From CBEUVQ01 sp965546615 (GTDB lineage: Bacteria; Bacillota; Desulfotomaculia; Desulfotomaculales; Desulfohalotomaculaceae), in NCBI GenBank assembly GCA_965546615.1, contig CBEUVQ010000005.1:1-64000 (forward strand): 64,000 nucleotides of DNA. Direction: 5' to 3'. The notes beneath the pieces were generated by a model that ran no database searches, was not told the origin of the DNA, and saw only the letters and a list, made by a program, of their open reading frames with translations. The position numbers were made by a program, and so were the translations under genes. Shown in pieces: positions 51,598 through 60,324 of this stretch (the stretch's first letter is position 1; every line of letters starts with the position of its first letter).

Positions 51598-52149
51598 TTA
51601 AAATTTATCATTTTCTTCTGTATCCGCAATAAATTGATCCAAATCCGGCAGTTCAGAGAGGTCTTTAAAACCAAAGTGTTTTAAAAAAGCGTCGGTGGTA
51701 CCGTATAAAACCGGGCGGCCGGGAGCGTCGCGGCGTCCTTTTTCTTCTACCAAGCCGCGCTCCAGCAGTGTGTTTAAACTGCTGTCTGATTTTACACCGC
51801 GAATTAAGTCCAGTTCCGCCCGGGTAACCGGTTGGCGATAAGCAATAATCGCCAGTGTTTCTAAAGCGGCTCTTGAAATAGATGAGCTGTTTTGCTTTTT
51901 ATACAACCGCTCAATATAGGGAGCAAACTCCGGCTTAGTGGCCATCTGCCACCCTCCCGCCAACTCCACCACCTGCAGGCCATGGCTGTTTTTTTGGTAA
52001 TCCTGCTGCAGTTCTTTAAGCAATTCCAGCGCATCCTCTGTTTCTATCTCAGCCAAACGGCAAATATTAGCAAGCGGCAGTGGTTCGGGGGTGGCAAAAA
52101 GCAGTACTTCAATTATACTTTTGGTATGATTACGAAACATTACTGCCAT
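51598..52149 (-). CDS. scpB: Segregation and condensation protein B
   Basis: Winged-helix kleisin-interacting subunit of the SMC-ScpAB condensin. 183 residues. Family features: IIEVLLFATPEPLPLANIC at the start, GGWQMATKPEFAPYIERLY, and the conserved ALETLAIIAYRQPVTRAELDLIRGV. The start overlaps scpA by 20 bases and has GGAGAAGG upstream, so the two subunits are coupled. No terminator is obvious after it. Confidence 0.96.
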   Translation of the reverse strand: MAVMFRNHTKSIIEVLLFATPEPLPLANICRLAEIETEDALELLKELQQDYQKNSHGLQVVELAGGWQMATKPEFAPYIERLYKKQNSSSISRAALETLAIIAYRQPVTRAELDLIRGVKSDSSLNTLLERGLVEEKGRRDAPGRPVLYGTTDAFLKHFGFKDLSELPDLDQFIADTEENDKF

Positions 52150-52888
52150 GCTGAATTCCTTCTCCTTTAACGGGCAGAATAACTATTTCTGCAAATTGCT
52201 GCTGTTGAATAAGTTCCACTTTGCCCTGATGTAAAAGCTCCAAAATTGCAAAAAACGTAACTGCAATCTCTGCTTTGCTTGCTTTTTGAGCAAAAACCGA
52301 TTGAAAGGTCATCCCTTTGGGATGCAGCACCAAGCAGCGCAGAACTTCGGCCATTTTGTCTTCCACACTGATTTCAGCCGCCCGCACCACCGGCGGTTTA
52401 ACCTGTGCCGCCCTTTTCAACACCTGCTGCAGTGCATCTATCAACGTAAATATGTCAACCCCGGCCAGCGGTTTAGGTGGGCAAAACAGCGCTTGGTACA
52501 TTTCTATATTGTTTTCTTTAGTGTAAATTTTACCATGAACCTGCTGGCGTTCTTTTAAAAACAGCGCCGCTTCTTTAAAACGCTTGTATTCTAAAAGCCG
52601 CTGAACCAGTTCTTGACGCGGGTCGGATTCTTCTTCGCTTAATTTTTCATCTAAGGCAGGTTTAGGCAGAAGTGTTCTTGCTTTGATGGCCAGTAATGTT
52701 GCAGCCATTACCAAAAACTCACTGGTTACTTCTAAATCCAGCTCGCGCAAGGTATCAAGATATTCCAAGTACTGTGCGGTAATCGAAGCAATGGGAATAT
52801 CTTGAATATCCAACTGCTCTTTTTCAATTAAGTGCAGCAGCAAATCAAGCGGACCTTCAAAGGCTTTCAAGCGCACTGTATAAGCCAT
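52130..52888 (-). CDS. scpA: Segregation and condensation protein A
   Basis: Kleisin subunit of the SMC-ScpAB condensin for chromosome compaction and segregation. 252 residues. N-terminal FEGPLDLLLHLIEKEQLDI is diagnostic; VTSEFLVMAATLLAIKARTLLPK follows and the C-terminal winged helix carries VVRCLVLHP-type residues (VLRCLVLHPKGMTFQSVFA). AAGGGTGGG precedes the ATG. Overlaps scpB. Confidence 0.96.
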   Translation of the reverse strand: MAYTVRLKAFEGPLDLLLHLIEKEQLDIQDIPIASITAQYLEYLDTLRELDLEVTSEFLVMAATLLAIKARTLLPKPALDEKLSEEESDPRQELVQRLLEYKRFKEAALFLKERQQVHGKIYTKENNIEMYQALFCPPKPLAGVDIFTLIDALQQVLKRAAQVKPPVVRAAEISVEDKMAEVLRCLVLHPKGMTFQSVFAQKASKAEIAVTFFAILELLHQGKVELIQQQQFAEIVILPVKGEGIQHGSNVS

Positions 52889-52924
52889 TAAAACCCACCC
52901 TTCTTTTCATCTTGCCGGACTTTC

Positions 52925-52952
52925 AAAAGGGCGCAGCAATCTGCGCCCTTTT
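52925..52952. terminator. Terminator after trpS
   Basis: A 12-bp perfect stem (52925-52936 with 52941-52952) with a four-base loop, A-rich on the left and T-rich on the right. Confidence 0.85.
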
Positions 52953-52963
52953 ATCATTAACAG

Positions 52964-53956
52964 TTACTTTTTCAGTCCTGCCGCCTCCCGCACAAATTCC
53001 ATCGTTTCCGCGGCAGCTTTTGACGCTCGCTTTGCTCCTTCCGCCAATACTTCATCGATATAGCCGGGACGCTTCAATACCTCATTCCGTCTTTCCCTTA
53101 ACGGGGCTTGGTATTCTTCCAGAGTATCGATAAGGCGTTTTTTACACTGCACACAGCCGATTTCTCCTTTGCGGCACTGTTCGCGGATATCTTCATGCAC
53201 GGCAGCGGCATAAATGCCGTGGTACTTATCAACAATGCATACATCAGGATTGCCGGGGTCTGTTTTTCTGATTCTGCCCGGGTCGGTCACCATAGCATTA
53301 ACCTGCTTTTTAATTTCCTGCGGATCAGCTGCAATATTAATGAAATTCAAGTAACTTTTACTCATTTTGCGGCCGTCCACACCGGGCAGCATTTTCACTT
53401 TGGAAAGCAGTGCCTGCGGCTCAGGGAAAACCTTTTGATCATACATAAAATTAAAGCGGCGGGCTACTTCCCGGCACAGTTCTAAGTGAGGTAATTGGTC
53501 TTCACCTACCGGTACCGCATTGGCTCGGTAAACTAAAATATCGGCCGCCTGCAGCAGCGGATAGCCTAAAAAGCCGTAAGTGTTGATGTCTTTGCCGAGT
53601 TTGCCCAACTGCTGCACTTGATCTTTATATGTAGGCACCCGCTCCAACCAAGACAGCGGAGTAATCATGGAAAACATTAAATGCAGCTCGGCATGCTGCG
53701 GCACCTGCGATTGAACAAAAATAACGCTTTTTTCCGGATCCAGGCCGGCAGCCAGCCAGTCTACAACCATTTCTCTGATATTGTCTTTAATCCCGGCAGT
53801 TTCCTCAAAGGATGTTGTCAGGGCATGCCAGTCGGCAATCATATAGTAGCACTGATATTCTTGCTGCAGTTTTACCCAATTTTCCAATACACTTAAATGT
53901 CCGATGTGCAGCCGACCGGTAGGGCGCATACCGCTTAAAATAACACCTTTTGACAT
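52964..53956 (-). CDS. trpS: Tryptophanyl-tRNA synthetase
   Basis: Class I aminoacyl-tRNA synthetase, 330 residues, the short bacterial type. HIGH motif at residues 17-20 (RLHIGHLSVL), KMSKS in GRKMSKSYLN, and SQVPQHAELHLMFSMI. A C-x2-C pair with an upstream Cys (CRKGEIGCVQCKK) could bind zinc. The gene lies 15 bases after the M50 gene, so it is probably part of that transcript; no T-box leader is present before it. Confidence 0.97.
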   Translation of the reverse strand: MSKGVILSGMRPTGRLHIGHLSVLENWVKLQQEYQCYYMIADWHALTTSFEETAGIKDNIREMVVDWLAAGLDPEKSVIFVQSQVPQHAELHLMFSMITPLSWLERVPTYKDQVQQLGKLGKDINTYGFLGYPLLQAADILVYRANAVPVGEDQLPHLELCREVARRFNFMYDQKVFPEPQALLSKVKMLPGVDGRKMSKSYLNFINIAADPQEIKKQVNAMVTDPGRIRKTDPGNPDVCIVDKYHGIYAAAVHEDIREQCRKGEIGCVQCKKRLIDTLEEYQAPLRERRNEVLKRPGYIDEVLAEGAKRASKAAAETMEFVREAAGLKK

Positions 53957-53971
53957 ATTTATCTCACCTTT

Positions 53972-54610
53972 CTAAAACAAAAATATACTGCTGCTAAAAT
54001 TAACGATTAACTGCATTAATGCTAAAATTGGTGTGATGATTTTCCAAAGTATCGGGCTGAGAATGCCGGTAAACAACAACAACAGCAAAATAATAGTGCC
54101 GTACTGTTCCATATAGTCAAGCCAGCGCTGATCGCCCGGCAAAATTCCCGCCAATATTTTGCTGCCGTCCAGCGGCGGAATGGGCAGCAGGTTAAATACT
54201 GCCAGTATGACATTAATGGTAATCATTTTGCTTATAATATCAATCAGCGGCAGCGAGCCAAACGAGGCCACCAAACCTGATAACAGAGCGGCAGCGACGG
54301 CAATGATGATGTTGCTTACCGGGCCGGCTAAAGACACCAGCATTAAACTCCGCCTCATGTTTCCTTTCAAATTATAAGGTGTGACCGGCACCGGTTTAGC
54401 CCAGCCGAAACCGGCAAAAAACAGCATCAAAAAACCGATAGGATCGATATGAGCCAATGGGTTGACAGTTAACCTGCCCATATAGCGGGCGGTAGGATCA
54501 CCCAGCCTGTCGGCAGTCCACCCATGCGCCAGTTCGTGAAAAGTTAATCCGACAATGATTGCCGGTAATAAGACGCCAATTTCGTACGGTGTGGGAAAAT
54601 TACCGAACAC
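53972..54610 (-). CDS. Site-2 protease family membrane protein (M50)
   Basis: Membrane metalloprotease homologue, 212 residues with about five helices. Zinc motif HELAHGW (HExxH) near residue 25, and the second-site motif NLLPIPPLDGSKIL (Asp ligand). This is the YwhC/YdeA-type branch without a PDZ domain, common in Firmicutes; substrates unknown. GTG 54610 has AAGGAG upstream and overlaps the end of the nucleotidyltransferase gene by 11 bases. Confidence 0.92.
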   Translation of the reverse strand: MFGNFPTPYEIGVLLPAIIVGLTFHELAHGWTADRLGDPTARYMGRLTVNPLAHIDPIGFLMLFFAGFGWAKPVPVTPYNLKGNMRRSLMLVSLAGPVSNIIIAVAAALLSGLVASFGSLPLIDIISKMITINVILAVFNLLPIPPLDGSKILAGILPGDQRWLDYMEQYGTIILLLLLFTGILSPILWKIITPILALMQLIVNFSSSIFLF

Positions 54611-57239
54611 TAGATTGTTCTCCTTTCAACATCTTATACATATATTGTTCCACAAATTCAAGTTCTTCTTCCCTGGTTTTTAACGCACCGTCTAAGCGGG
54701 CCTGCCATACAGCATCCAACGCTTTTCGGTACAGCGGGCCGGGTTTAAAGCCCATCGCTTTTAGGTCTTTACCGGTAACAAGCGGTTTATTGTTCCGTAC
54801 CGTTTCCATTACCCGGCGAAACCTTTGTATAGCCAGCTTATCCTGCATAATCGCCAAAAACATCGGATAAGCTTCCCGCGGGATCATCTGCATAATCATC
54901 GCCTGCTGAGAAAGCTTTTCTGTTTCCGGATTAGAAAGTTTTTTCAGCGCCTGCCGCCAGTGGGTAATGGCAGTAATCACTTTCTCAGTTTGCCTCTTAC
55001 CGATGACAAAACGTTCGCAAAGCCGCTGCGCTGTTTCCACATCACTCCAATGCAGCAGCGCGATAAAATACGGAAGCCAGCTTTCCGACGGTTCCGCCCA
55101 GCCCCAATAGCGCAGAATCATTAATGCCTGTGGAATTTCTTCCACCACCGGCTGTACTTCCCAATAAGTGATTTCCGGAAAAATCTGATCCCACAAACCC
55201 AACTCCGCCAGGCGGTCTAAGATATCTGCCGGTTCCGGCTCATTTAAAATTACCTTTAATTCCGACCAAACCCGTTCACGCGCTACCTTTTTCAGCAATC
55301 CTTCACGCACTGCCTCATGCAGCAGCCGCAGCGTTTGGGGATCCATGTGCATTTGATAACGCTGCTCAAAACGCACCGCACGCAGAATTCTGGTGGGGTC
55401 TTCAACAAAGCTCAAATTATGCAGCACACGCACAATACCGGCGTATAAATCATCGCGTCCGCCAAAATAGTCAACCAACTCGCCGAAAGAACCGGGATTT
55501 AGCGAAATAGCCATCGCGTTAATGGTGAAATCGCGCCGATATAAATCATGACGCAGCGATGATGTTTCTACGGTGGGCATTGCAGCGGGATACTCATAAA
55601 ATTCCACCCTGGCGGTAGCTAAATCAATCCAAGTACCGTCTTTTAAAAAAACTTCGGCAGTCCCGAATTTTTCAAATGTACGCACCCTGGCATTTAACTC
55701 TTCAGCCAATGCCTTGGCCAAAACAATAGCATCACCTTCAACGATAAAATCGATATCTGTATTTTTAACATTGAGCATTAAATCACGCACAATTCCGCCG
55801 CCGACATAAACATTATAATTGCACTGCTTAGCCAGCTTACCCACCAAATGCAGTAAGTTCATAACGTTATCAGGCAGAACGCGTTTCATCATATTGGCAA
55901 AGCGCACCTTTTGATTGCTGCTCTGATTGTATGTAGTTTGAAAACGGCTTTGAAAATCATTATGCAGCGTACGCAGCATATCACTCCGCGAAACAATGCC
56001 CACTACCCGGCCGTCCTGCACAACGGGCAGGCGGCCAATGTCAAACTCAATCATCATTTCCTGCACTTGAGAAATGGGAGTATCAGGCTTAACGGTATGC
56101 ACATTTACATTCATATATGCCTTCACCGGCGCATGGCCTAAGCCGTGGTGCATTGCTTTCTCCACATCACGCCGCGAAATAACCCCCACCATTTCCAAGC
56201 CGCGTACTACCGGCAGACCGGTATGGCCATAGCGCAGCATCACACTGTTTGCTTCCTCAATTTTCGTATCGGGGTAAACGGTTTTTACCGGGTAAGACAT
56301 AATATCTTTGGCGGTCATTTTCGGGCGAATTTGCACTGACATAATGTGCAGCAGCTGTTCTTTTAATTCTAAAAGTTCAACCCCTTTTACACTTGCCGAA
56401 GCTGCTGCAATATGTCCGCCGCCGCCAAAATGTCCCATGATTTCCCGACAGTTCACTTCAGCAACCGAGCTGCGGGAAACGATGTGCACCCGGTCGTCCA
56501 TATGCACAATGACAAAAACAGCATCTACCTGCTCTATTTCGGACAGCTTATGAGCAAGCAGCGCCAAACCGTCAATAAATTCTTCTTCGCTGGCATGAGC
56601 AATCAGCACTTTCACGCCGTTAAAAGTGTAATGTTCCACCGACATCAGCAGGTTCTTAAACAGCTCCTGCTGGTCATCGCTTAGTGGACGGTTCAAGTAC
56701 TCGGCAATAACACTTAAATTGGCACCCTTATTCAGCAGGTAAGCTACTGCTTCTACATCCCGAGGTGTGGTGCTGGAGAATACCATGCAACCGGTATCGT
56801 CGTAAATGCCCAACGCCAATATTGTAGCCTCCAGCGGGCTTAACGGGATATTTTGCGCTTGAATGCGTTCAACTAACAATGTGGTTGCCGCACCAACCGT
56901 TTCAATTACCAAGATGCGGTGGTTTAAGCAGCACTCAGTAGCCGGATGATGATCAAAAATATCAACGATGACTTTCGGATTGTCCATCAATTTAGCCAGC
57001 TTACCGATGCGCTTCGGATTGTGGTTATCAACAATAATTAAGCGCTTTACTTTATTTAGATCTACCAATTTTAACGGCTTAATCTTCAGCATGTCTTTGT
57101 GCAGTGCTAAAAACTCTTCTACATTCCGCGATATTTTTCCCGGAAAAACGATATTCGCATCAGGATAAAGTTTTTGGGCAGCAACCATAGCAGCCAACCC
57201 GTCAAAATCAGTGTTGGTATGCGTGGTAATAATATCCAT
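54600..57239 (-). CDS. DHH-CBS-tRNA nucleotidyltransferase fusion (A-adding type)
   Basis: About 879 residues in one open frame. Order: DHH phosphoesterase domain (THTNTDFDGLAAMVAAQKLY, DIFDHHPATE, DHHA1 motif GHFGGGGHIAAA) at 1-310; two CBS domains (AKDIMSYPVKTVYPDTKIEE; VKAYMNVNVHTVKPDTPISQ) at about 315-430; then poly(A) polymerase/tRNA nucleotidyltransferase (VGGGIVRDLMLNVKNTDIDF, RRDFTINAMAIS, EDPTRILRAVRF). The known clostridial type is thought to add A to tRNA 3' ends while another enzyme adds CC. ATG 57239 has AGGAG upstream. Confidence 0.95.
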   Translation of the reverse strand: MDIITTHTNTDFDGLAAMVAAQKLYPDANIVFPGKISRNVEEFLALHKDMLKIKPLKLVDLNKVKRLIIVDNHNPKRIGKLAKLMDNPKVIVDIFDHHPATECCLNHRILVIETVGAATTLLVERIQAQNIPLSPLEATILALGIYDDTGCMVFSSTTPRDVEAVAYLLNKGANLSVIAEYLNRPLSDDQQELFKNLLMSVEHYTFNGVKVLIAHASEEEFIDGLALLAHKLSEIEQVDAVFVIVHMDDRVHIVSRSSVAEVNCREIMGHFGGGGHIAAASASVKGVELLELKEQLLHIMSVQIRPKMTAKDIMSYPVKTVYPDTKIEEANSVMLRYGHTGLPVVRGLEMVGVISRRDVEKAMHHGLGHAPVKAYMNVNVHTVKPDTPISQVQEMMIEFDIGRLPVVQDGRVVGIVSRSDMLRTLHNDFQSRFQTTYNQSSNQKVRFANMMKRVLPDNVMNLLHLVGKLAKQCNYNVYVGGGIVRDLMLNVKNTDIDFIVEGDAIVLAKALAEELNARVRTFEKFGTAEVFLKDGTWIDLATARVEFYEYPAAMPTVETSSLRHDLYRRDFTINAMAISLNPGSFGELVDYFGGRDDLYAGIVRVLHNLSFVEDPTRILRAVRFEQRYQMHMDPQTLRLLHEAVREGLLKKVARERVWSELKVILNEPEPADILDRLAELGLWDQIFPEITYWEVQPVVEEIPQALMILRYWGWAEPSESWLPYFIALLHWSDVETAQRLCERFVIGKRQTEKVITAITHWRQALKKLSNPETEKLSQQAMIMQMIPREAYPMFLAIMQDKLAIQRFRRVMETVRNNKPLVTGKDLKAMGFKPGPLYRKALDAVWQARLDGALKTREEELEFVEQYMYKMLKGEQSSVR

Positions 57240-57373
57240 ACCGTACAACTCCTAAATAATATCTACAATGCCTTAAATTATAACATAAGAATTGGTAGAT
57301 ATTAAGAATTTGGCAAAAAACTGATTAGTAAAATGCTAAAAAGTCAAATGCCTTTATCTCACACAAAACTAAA

Positions 57374-57398
57374 AAAAGAAAGCACCCGTACGGGTGCT
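57374..57398 (-). terminator. Terminator after lysA
   Basis: The palindrome AGCACCCGTACGGGTGCT (57381-57398) is followed on the minus strand by TTCTTTTTTT. Confidence 0.88.
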
Positions 57399-57408
57399 GC
57401 AAGGAAGC

Positions 57409-58749
57409 TTATCTTAAAGTTGCAACCTTCAATATTTTGTTTTTCAGCTTGTCGGGAATGATATCGTTGCGAATTAGGTCCGCATAACTTTCCCGTCTTA
57501 AGATTAAATCCGCTTCACCGTCATTTACCAATACCATCGCGGGACGAGGTAAGCGGTTATAATTCATCGACATAGTATAATTATATGCTCCGGTGCAGCT
57601 TACTGCCAAAATATCTCCGGATTTGACAGCCGGCAGCGGTAAATCCCATATTAACATATCGCCTGACTCGCAGCACTTCCCGGCTATAGAAACAACTTCT
57701 TTGGTCTGTTCGTTCATCCGATTGGCCAGGCAAGCCTCATATTTTGCTTGATACAATGCGGGGCGGGGATTGTCGCCCATGCTGCCGTCAACAGCTGCAT
57801 ACTTGCGAATGCCGGGGATATCTTTGACGGCACCGATAGTGTATAATGTGGTTCCTGCCGGGCCGGCAATTGACCGCCCAGGCTCAACCAATACCTTAGG
57901 CATCGGAATATTATGCAGTTCCGCCTGCTTTTTTACTTCTTTCATCACAATATCGGCATATTCTTGAATTGGGCGTGGTTGGTCGCCTTCGGTATAGTAA
58001 ATACCCATACCGCCGCCCAAATCCAGTTCTTCAGCTTCAAAGCCGGTTTCATCGCGTACCTGGCACAAAAATTCCATCATTACTTTTGCCGCATGCGCGT
58101 AGGACTCTAACTCAAAGATTTGTGAACCGATGTGGCAGTGGAATCCGCAAAGGTTGATGTTTTCCAGCTCTAACGCGCGGCGCACACCTTCCATTGCCTG
58201 ACCGTTTTCCACCACTAAACCGAACTTAGAATCAATGTGGCCGGTTTTAATGTACTCGTGCGTATGAGCATCAACGCCGGGGGTTAATCGAAGCAGCACT
58301 TTGACAGCGGTACGCATTTCTCCTGCTAATTTGTTCAGCAGTTCTAATTCATACAAGTTATCAACTATAATCCGCCCCACTTTGTACTCCAACGCCAAGC
58401 GAAGCTCTTCCGCTGATTTGTTGTTGCCGTGAAAATACACCCTGTTCATCGGAAAGTTCGCTTGAATAGCGGTATAAAGCTCCCCACCGGACACTACATC
58501 TAAACTCAAGCCTTCTTCATCCACTATGCGACAAATTGCTAATGTAAGAAGAGTTTTCCCTGCATATAAAACCTCAGCATCATACTGTTCGGTAAAAGCC
58601 TGATAATAGACTCGACAGTTCTCTCTAAAATGCTTTTCATCCATCACATATAATGGTGTACCAAATTCCCGCACAAGCTCTACAGTGTCACAGCCACCGA
58701 TTTCTAAATGCCCTTTATCATTTACTTGCATTGTACCGTGCAACTTCAT
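57409..58749 (-). CDS. lysA: Diaminopimelate decarboxylase
   Basis: Last step of lysine synthesis, decarboxylating meso-diaminopimelate. 446 residues. PLP lysine at about 65 in VLYAGKTLLTLAI, glycine-rich ELDLGGGMGIYY, FHCHIGSQIFE, and the C-terminal GKCCESGDMLIWD with the substrate Cys. AGGAGG precedes ATG 58749 by 9 bases. The upstream 370 bases carry a lysine riboswitch, a terminator and an overlapping short ORF. The rest of the DAP pathway is not in this window. Confidence 0.97.
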   Translation of the reverse strand: MKLHGTMQVNDKGHLEIGGCDTVELVREFGTPLYVMDEKHFRENCRVYYQAFTEQYDAEVLYAGKTLLTLAICRIVDEEGLSLDVVSGGELYTAIQANFPMNRVYFHGNNKSAEELRLALEYKVGRIIVDNLYELELLNKLAGEMRTAVKVLLRLTPGVDAHTHEYIKTGHIDSKFGLVVENGQAMEGVRRALELENINLCGFHCHIGSQIFELESYAHAAKVMMEFLCQVRDETGFEAEELDLGGGMGIYYTEGDQPRPIQEYADIVMKEVKKQAELHNIPMPKVLVEPGRSIAGPAGTTLYTIGAVKDIPGIRKYAAVDGSMGDNPRPALYQAKYEACLANRMNEQTKEVVSIAGKCCESGDMLIWDLPLPAVKSGDILAVSCTGAYNYTMSMNYNRLPRPAMVLVNDGEADLILRRESYADLIRNDIIPDKLKNKILKVATLR

Positions 58750-58752
58750 CTG

Positions 58753-58890
58753 TTAAAACCTCCTCAATAAAATTGTACGCAAACCTGCGGTCAAGTGGTG
58801 CATATGGAAAACGTATATAACAAATGAAAATAATGGCAAAAAACAAAAAAACGAACCAACAGGTACTCCATTGGATCGTTTAATGATCAT
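58753..58890 (-). CDS. Upstream ORF / possible leader peptide of lysA
   Basis: 45 codons without a stop, starting ATG with a perfect AAGGAGG six bases upstream (58903-58897). The stop TAA is 3 bases before the lysA ATG. The peptide has one Lys only, a hydrophobic stretch (FFCFLPLFSFVIYVF) and a basic end (LLRRF). It spans the whole terminator stem. Whether it is translated is not known; the hydrophobic run partly reflects the terminator T-run. Confidence 0.45.
   Translation of the reverse strand: MIIKRSNGVPVGSFFCFLPLFSFVIYVFHMHHLTAGLRTILLRRF
58844..58880 (-). terminator. Terminator of the lysA riboswitch expression platform
   Basis: On the minus strand AACGATCCAA (58880-58871) pairs with TTGGTTCGTT (58859-58850) except one U-U, followed by seven T. 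Confidence 0.75.
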
Positions 58891-58892
58891 AG

Positions 58893-59107
58893 ATTACCTC
58901 CTTACCAGTGAGATAGCACTCCACACAGTTTTTTACTGCATGACAGTCCGGCACTTATTCAATGCCGACCCAGCACGCCAGGTTACGGTATAACTGACGC
59001 ACTTCGGCGAACAACCCTTTCTTCTCGGATCATCAAACCGCTTCTCCCCGAAAATAATCTTGTCTGTTCGCGCCTCTACCACACCTCTGGTGAAGAGATG
59101 AGGTAAT
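58893..59107 (-). promoter_or_regulatory. Lysine riboswitch (L box)
   Basis: The minus-strand leader carries the conserved L-box blocks in order: GTAGAGGCGCGAAC (59079-59066), GAAAGGG then CGCCGAAG (59010-59003), GGCATTGAATAAGTGCC (58966-58950), GGACTGTCA and GGAGTGCTATCTCAC. P1 is formed by 59090-59076 with 58916-58905. Outside it, ATTACCTC (59107-59100) pairs with GAGGTAAT (58900-58893), which covers the Shine-Dalgarno of the short ORF. Lysine binding should turn lysA off. Confidence 0.93.
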
Positions 59108-59132
59108 AAATATTCAGTTCACGATTTACAAA

Positions 59133-59162
59133 ATACTAACACAGCGGCATTATTTTAGTCAA
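59133..59162 (-). promoter_or_regulatory. Promoter of the lysA leader
   Basis: Minus strand: TTGACT (59162-59157), 18-bp spacer, TGT-TAGTAT extended -10 (59138-59133). Predicted start near 59126, just upstream of the riboswitch. Confidence 0.62.
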
Positions 59163-59290
59163 GCAGGTTAACAGAAGTATTAAGAATACAACGGCTTGAA
59201 TGTCAGCTGTATTGCCGAATAAGTTTAATCAATCTGTTAATATATTGATACGTTCCCTCTGATACTTAACTAAATACACTCCGTTTTTTT

Positions 59291-59315
59291 ATACCCCGGG
59301 ACAGACCTGGGGTAT
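59291..59315. other. Hairpin at the 3' end of the activase operon
   Basis: ATACCCC (59291-59297) pairs with GGGGTAT (59309-59315), extended by GG/CC inside. On the minus strand, where the operon ends, it is followed by A rather than T, so it is not a standard terminator. Confidence 0.45.
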
Positions 59316-59321
59316 CTTTCT

Positions 59322-60302
59322 CTAGCTAATCTTAGCCTGTTTGCGCGCTAACGCGTTGGACCATTTGCCGCAGCGGTCACCCCAGCGGGCAACGGTTTCG
59401 CCTTCTTGATTAATTTCAATTACTTCACACATGTTCGGACAGCCGTCGCACTCGAAACTCCCGGCATGGAAAGACATATCAGCCACACTAAATCCTTTAA
59501 ACCGGGTGGTGCTGCCTTTGCGTACCGCCTCTTTTGCCAACAAAGCGGCACCAACCGCACCCATTACATCGTAATGATTCGGAATATGCACCTCGACACC
59601 AAGAGCATCTTCAAATGCCTTGCGCATACCGATATTAGCCGCAACACCACCTTGAAACACCACCGGTCCAAGAATTTCTTTGCCCTTGCCGACATTGTTT
59701 AAATAATTGCGTACCAGCGCTTCACATAAACCGGCTACTATATCAGGCAGATCATAGCCCATTTGCTGTTTATGAATCATATCTGATTCCGCAAAAACCG
59801 CACATCTCCCGGCAATGCGCACCGGCGCTTTACTTTTTAAAGCCAGTCGACCGAACTCTTCAATAGGAATATTCAACCTACCGGCCTGCTGATCTAAAAA
59901 AGAACCTGTTCCGGCAGCACATACTGTGTTCATGGCAAAGTCGGTAACGACACCGTTGCGAAGAATGATTATCTTTGAATCCTGGCCGCCGATTTCCAAT
60001 ACTGTTTTCACGCCGGGAAACTGCTGCGAAGCAGCAACTGCATGGGCGGTAATTTCATTTTTAATAACGTCCGCACCTACCATTACCGCACTCAAGTGCC
60101 TGGCGCTGCCGGTTGTACCCACACCTTTAACTTTAGTGCTGGCCGGAAGGGATGCAGCCAATTTTTTCAAACCCTGCTGCACTGCTGTAATAGGCTGACC
60201 TTGAGTGCGCAGGTAAATACTTTCCAATACTTCGTTATTTTCATCTATATAGACAATATTTGTGCTTACCGATCCAACATCAATTCCCAGGTACCCAAAC
60301 AC
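59322..60302 (-). CDS. Acyl-CoA dehydratase activase (HgdC/BadF family ATPase)
   Basis: Fe-S ATPase of the BadF/BadG/BcrA/HgdC family. 326 residues. ASKHA motif GIDVGSVSTNIVYID at the start; cluster cysteines at about 128 (NTVCAAGTGSFLDQ) and 167 (IAGRCAVFAESD), as in HgdC; GGQDSKII in between. A C-terminal extension has a further cysteine set (FECDGCPNMCEV, RCGKW), not in classical HgdC. Follows two partner genes by 22 bases. No dehydratase A/B genes are adjacent, so the substrate is not clear. Confidence 0.88.
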   Translation of the reverse strand: MFGYLGIDVGSVSTNIVYIDENNEVLESIYLRTQGQPITAVQQGLKKLAASLPASTKVKGVGTTGSARHLSAVMVGADVIKNEITAHAVAASQQFPGVKTVLEIGGQDSKIIILRNGVVTDFAMNTVCAAGTGSFLDQQAGRLNIPIEEFGRLALKSKAPVRIAGRCAVFAESDMIHKQQMGYDLPDIVAGLCEALVRNYLNNVGKGKEILGPVVFQGGVAANIGMRKAFEDALGVEVHIPNHYDVMGAVGAALLAKEAVRKGSTTRFKGFSVADMSFHAGSFECDGCPNMCEVIEINQEGETVARWGDRCGKWSNALARKQAKIS

Positions 60303-60324
60303 TGCTTAATACCTCCCTGAATAA

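Noticed and set aside
53957..53971. T-box leader for trpS
   Set aside because: Only 15 bases separate trpS from the upstream gene, and no T-box sequence is present nearby.
59291..59315. Hairpin as terminator of the activase operon
   Set aside because: The strand on which the operon ends carries A after the stem, not T, so it is listed as a hairpin of unknown role only.
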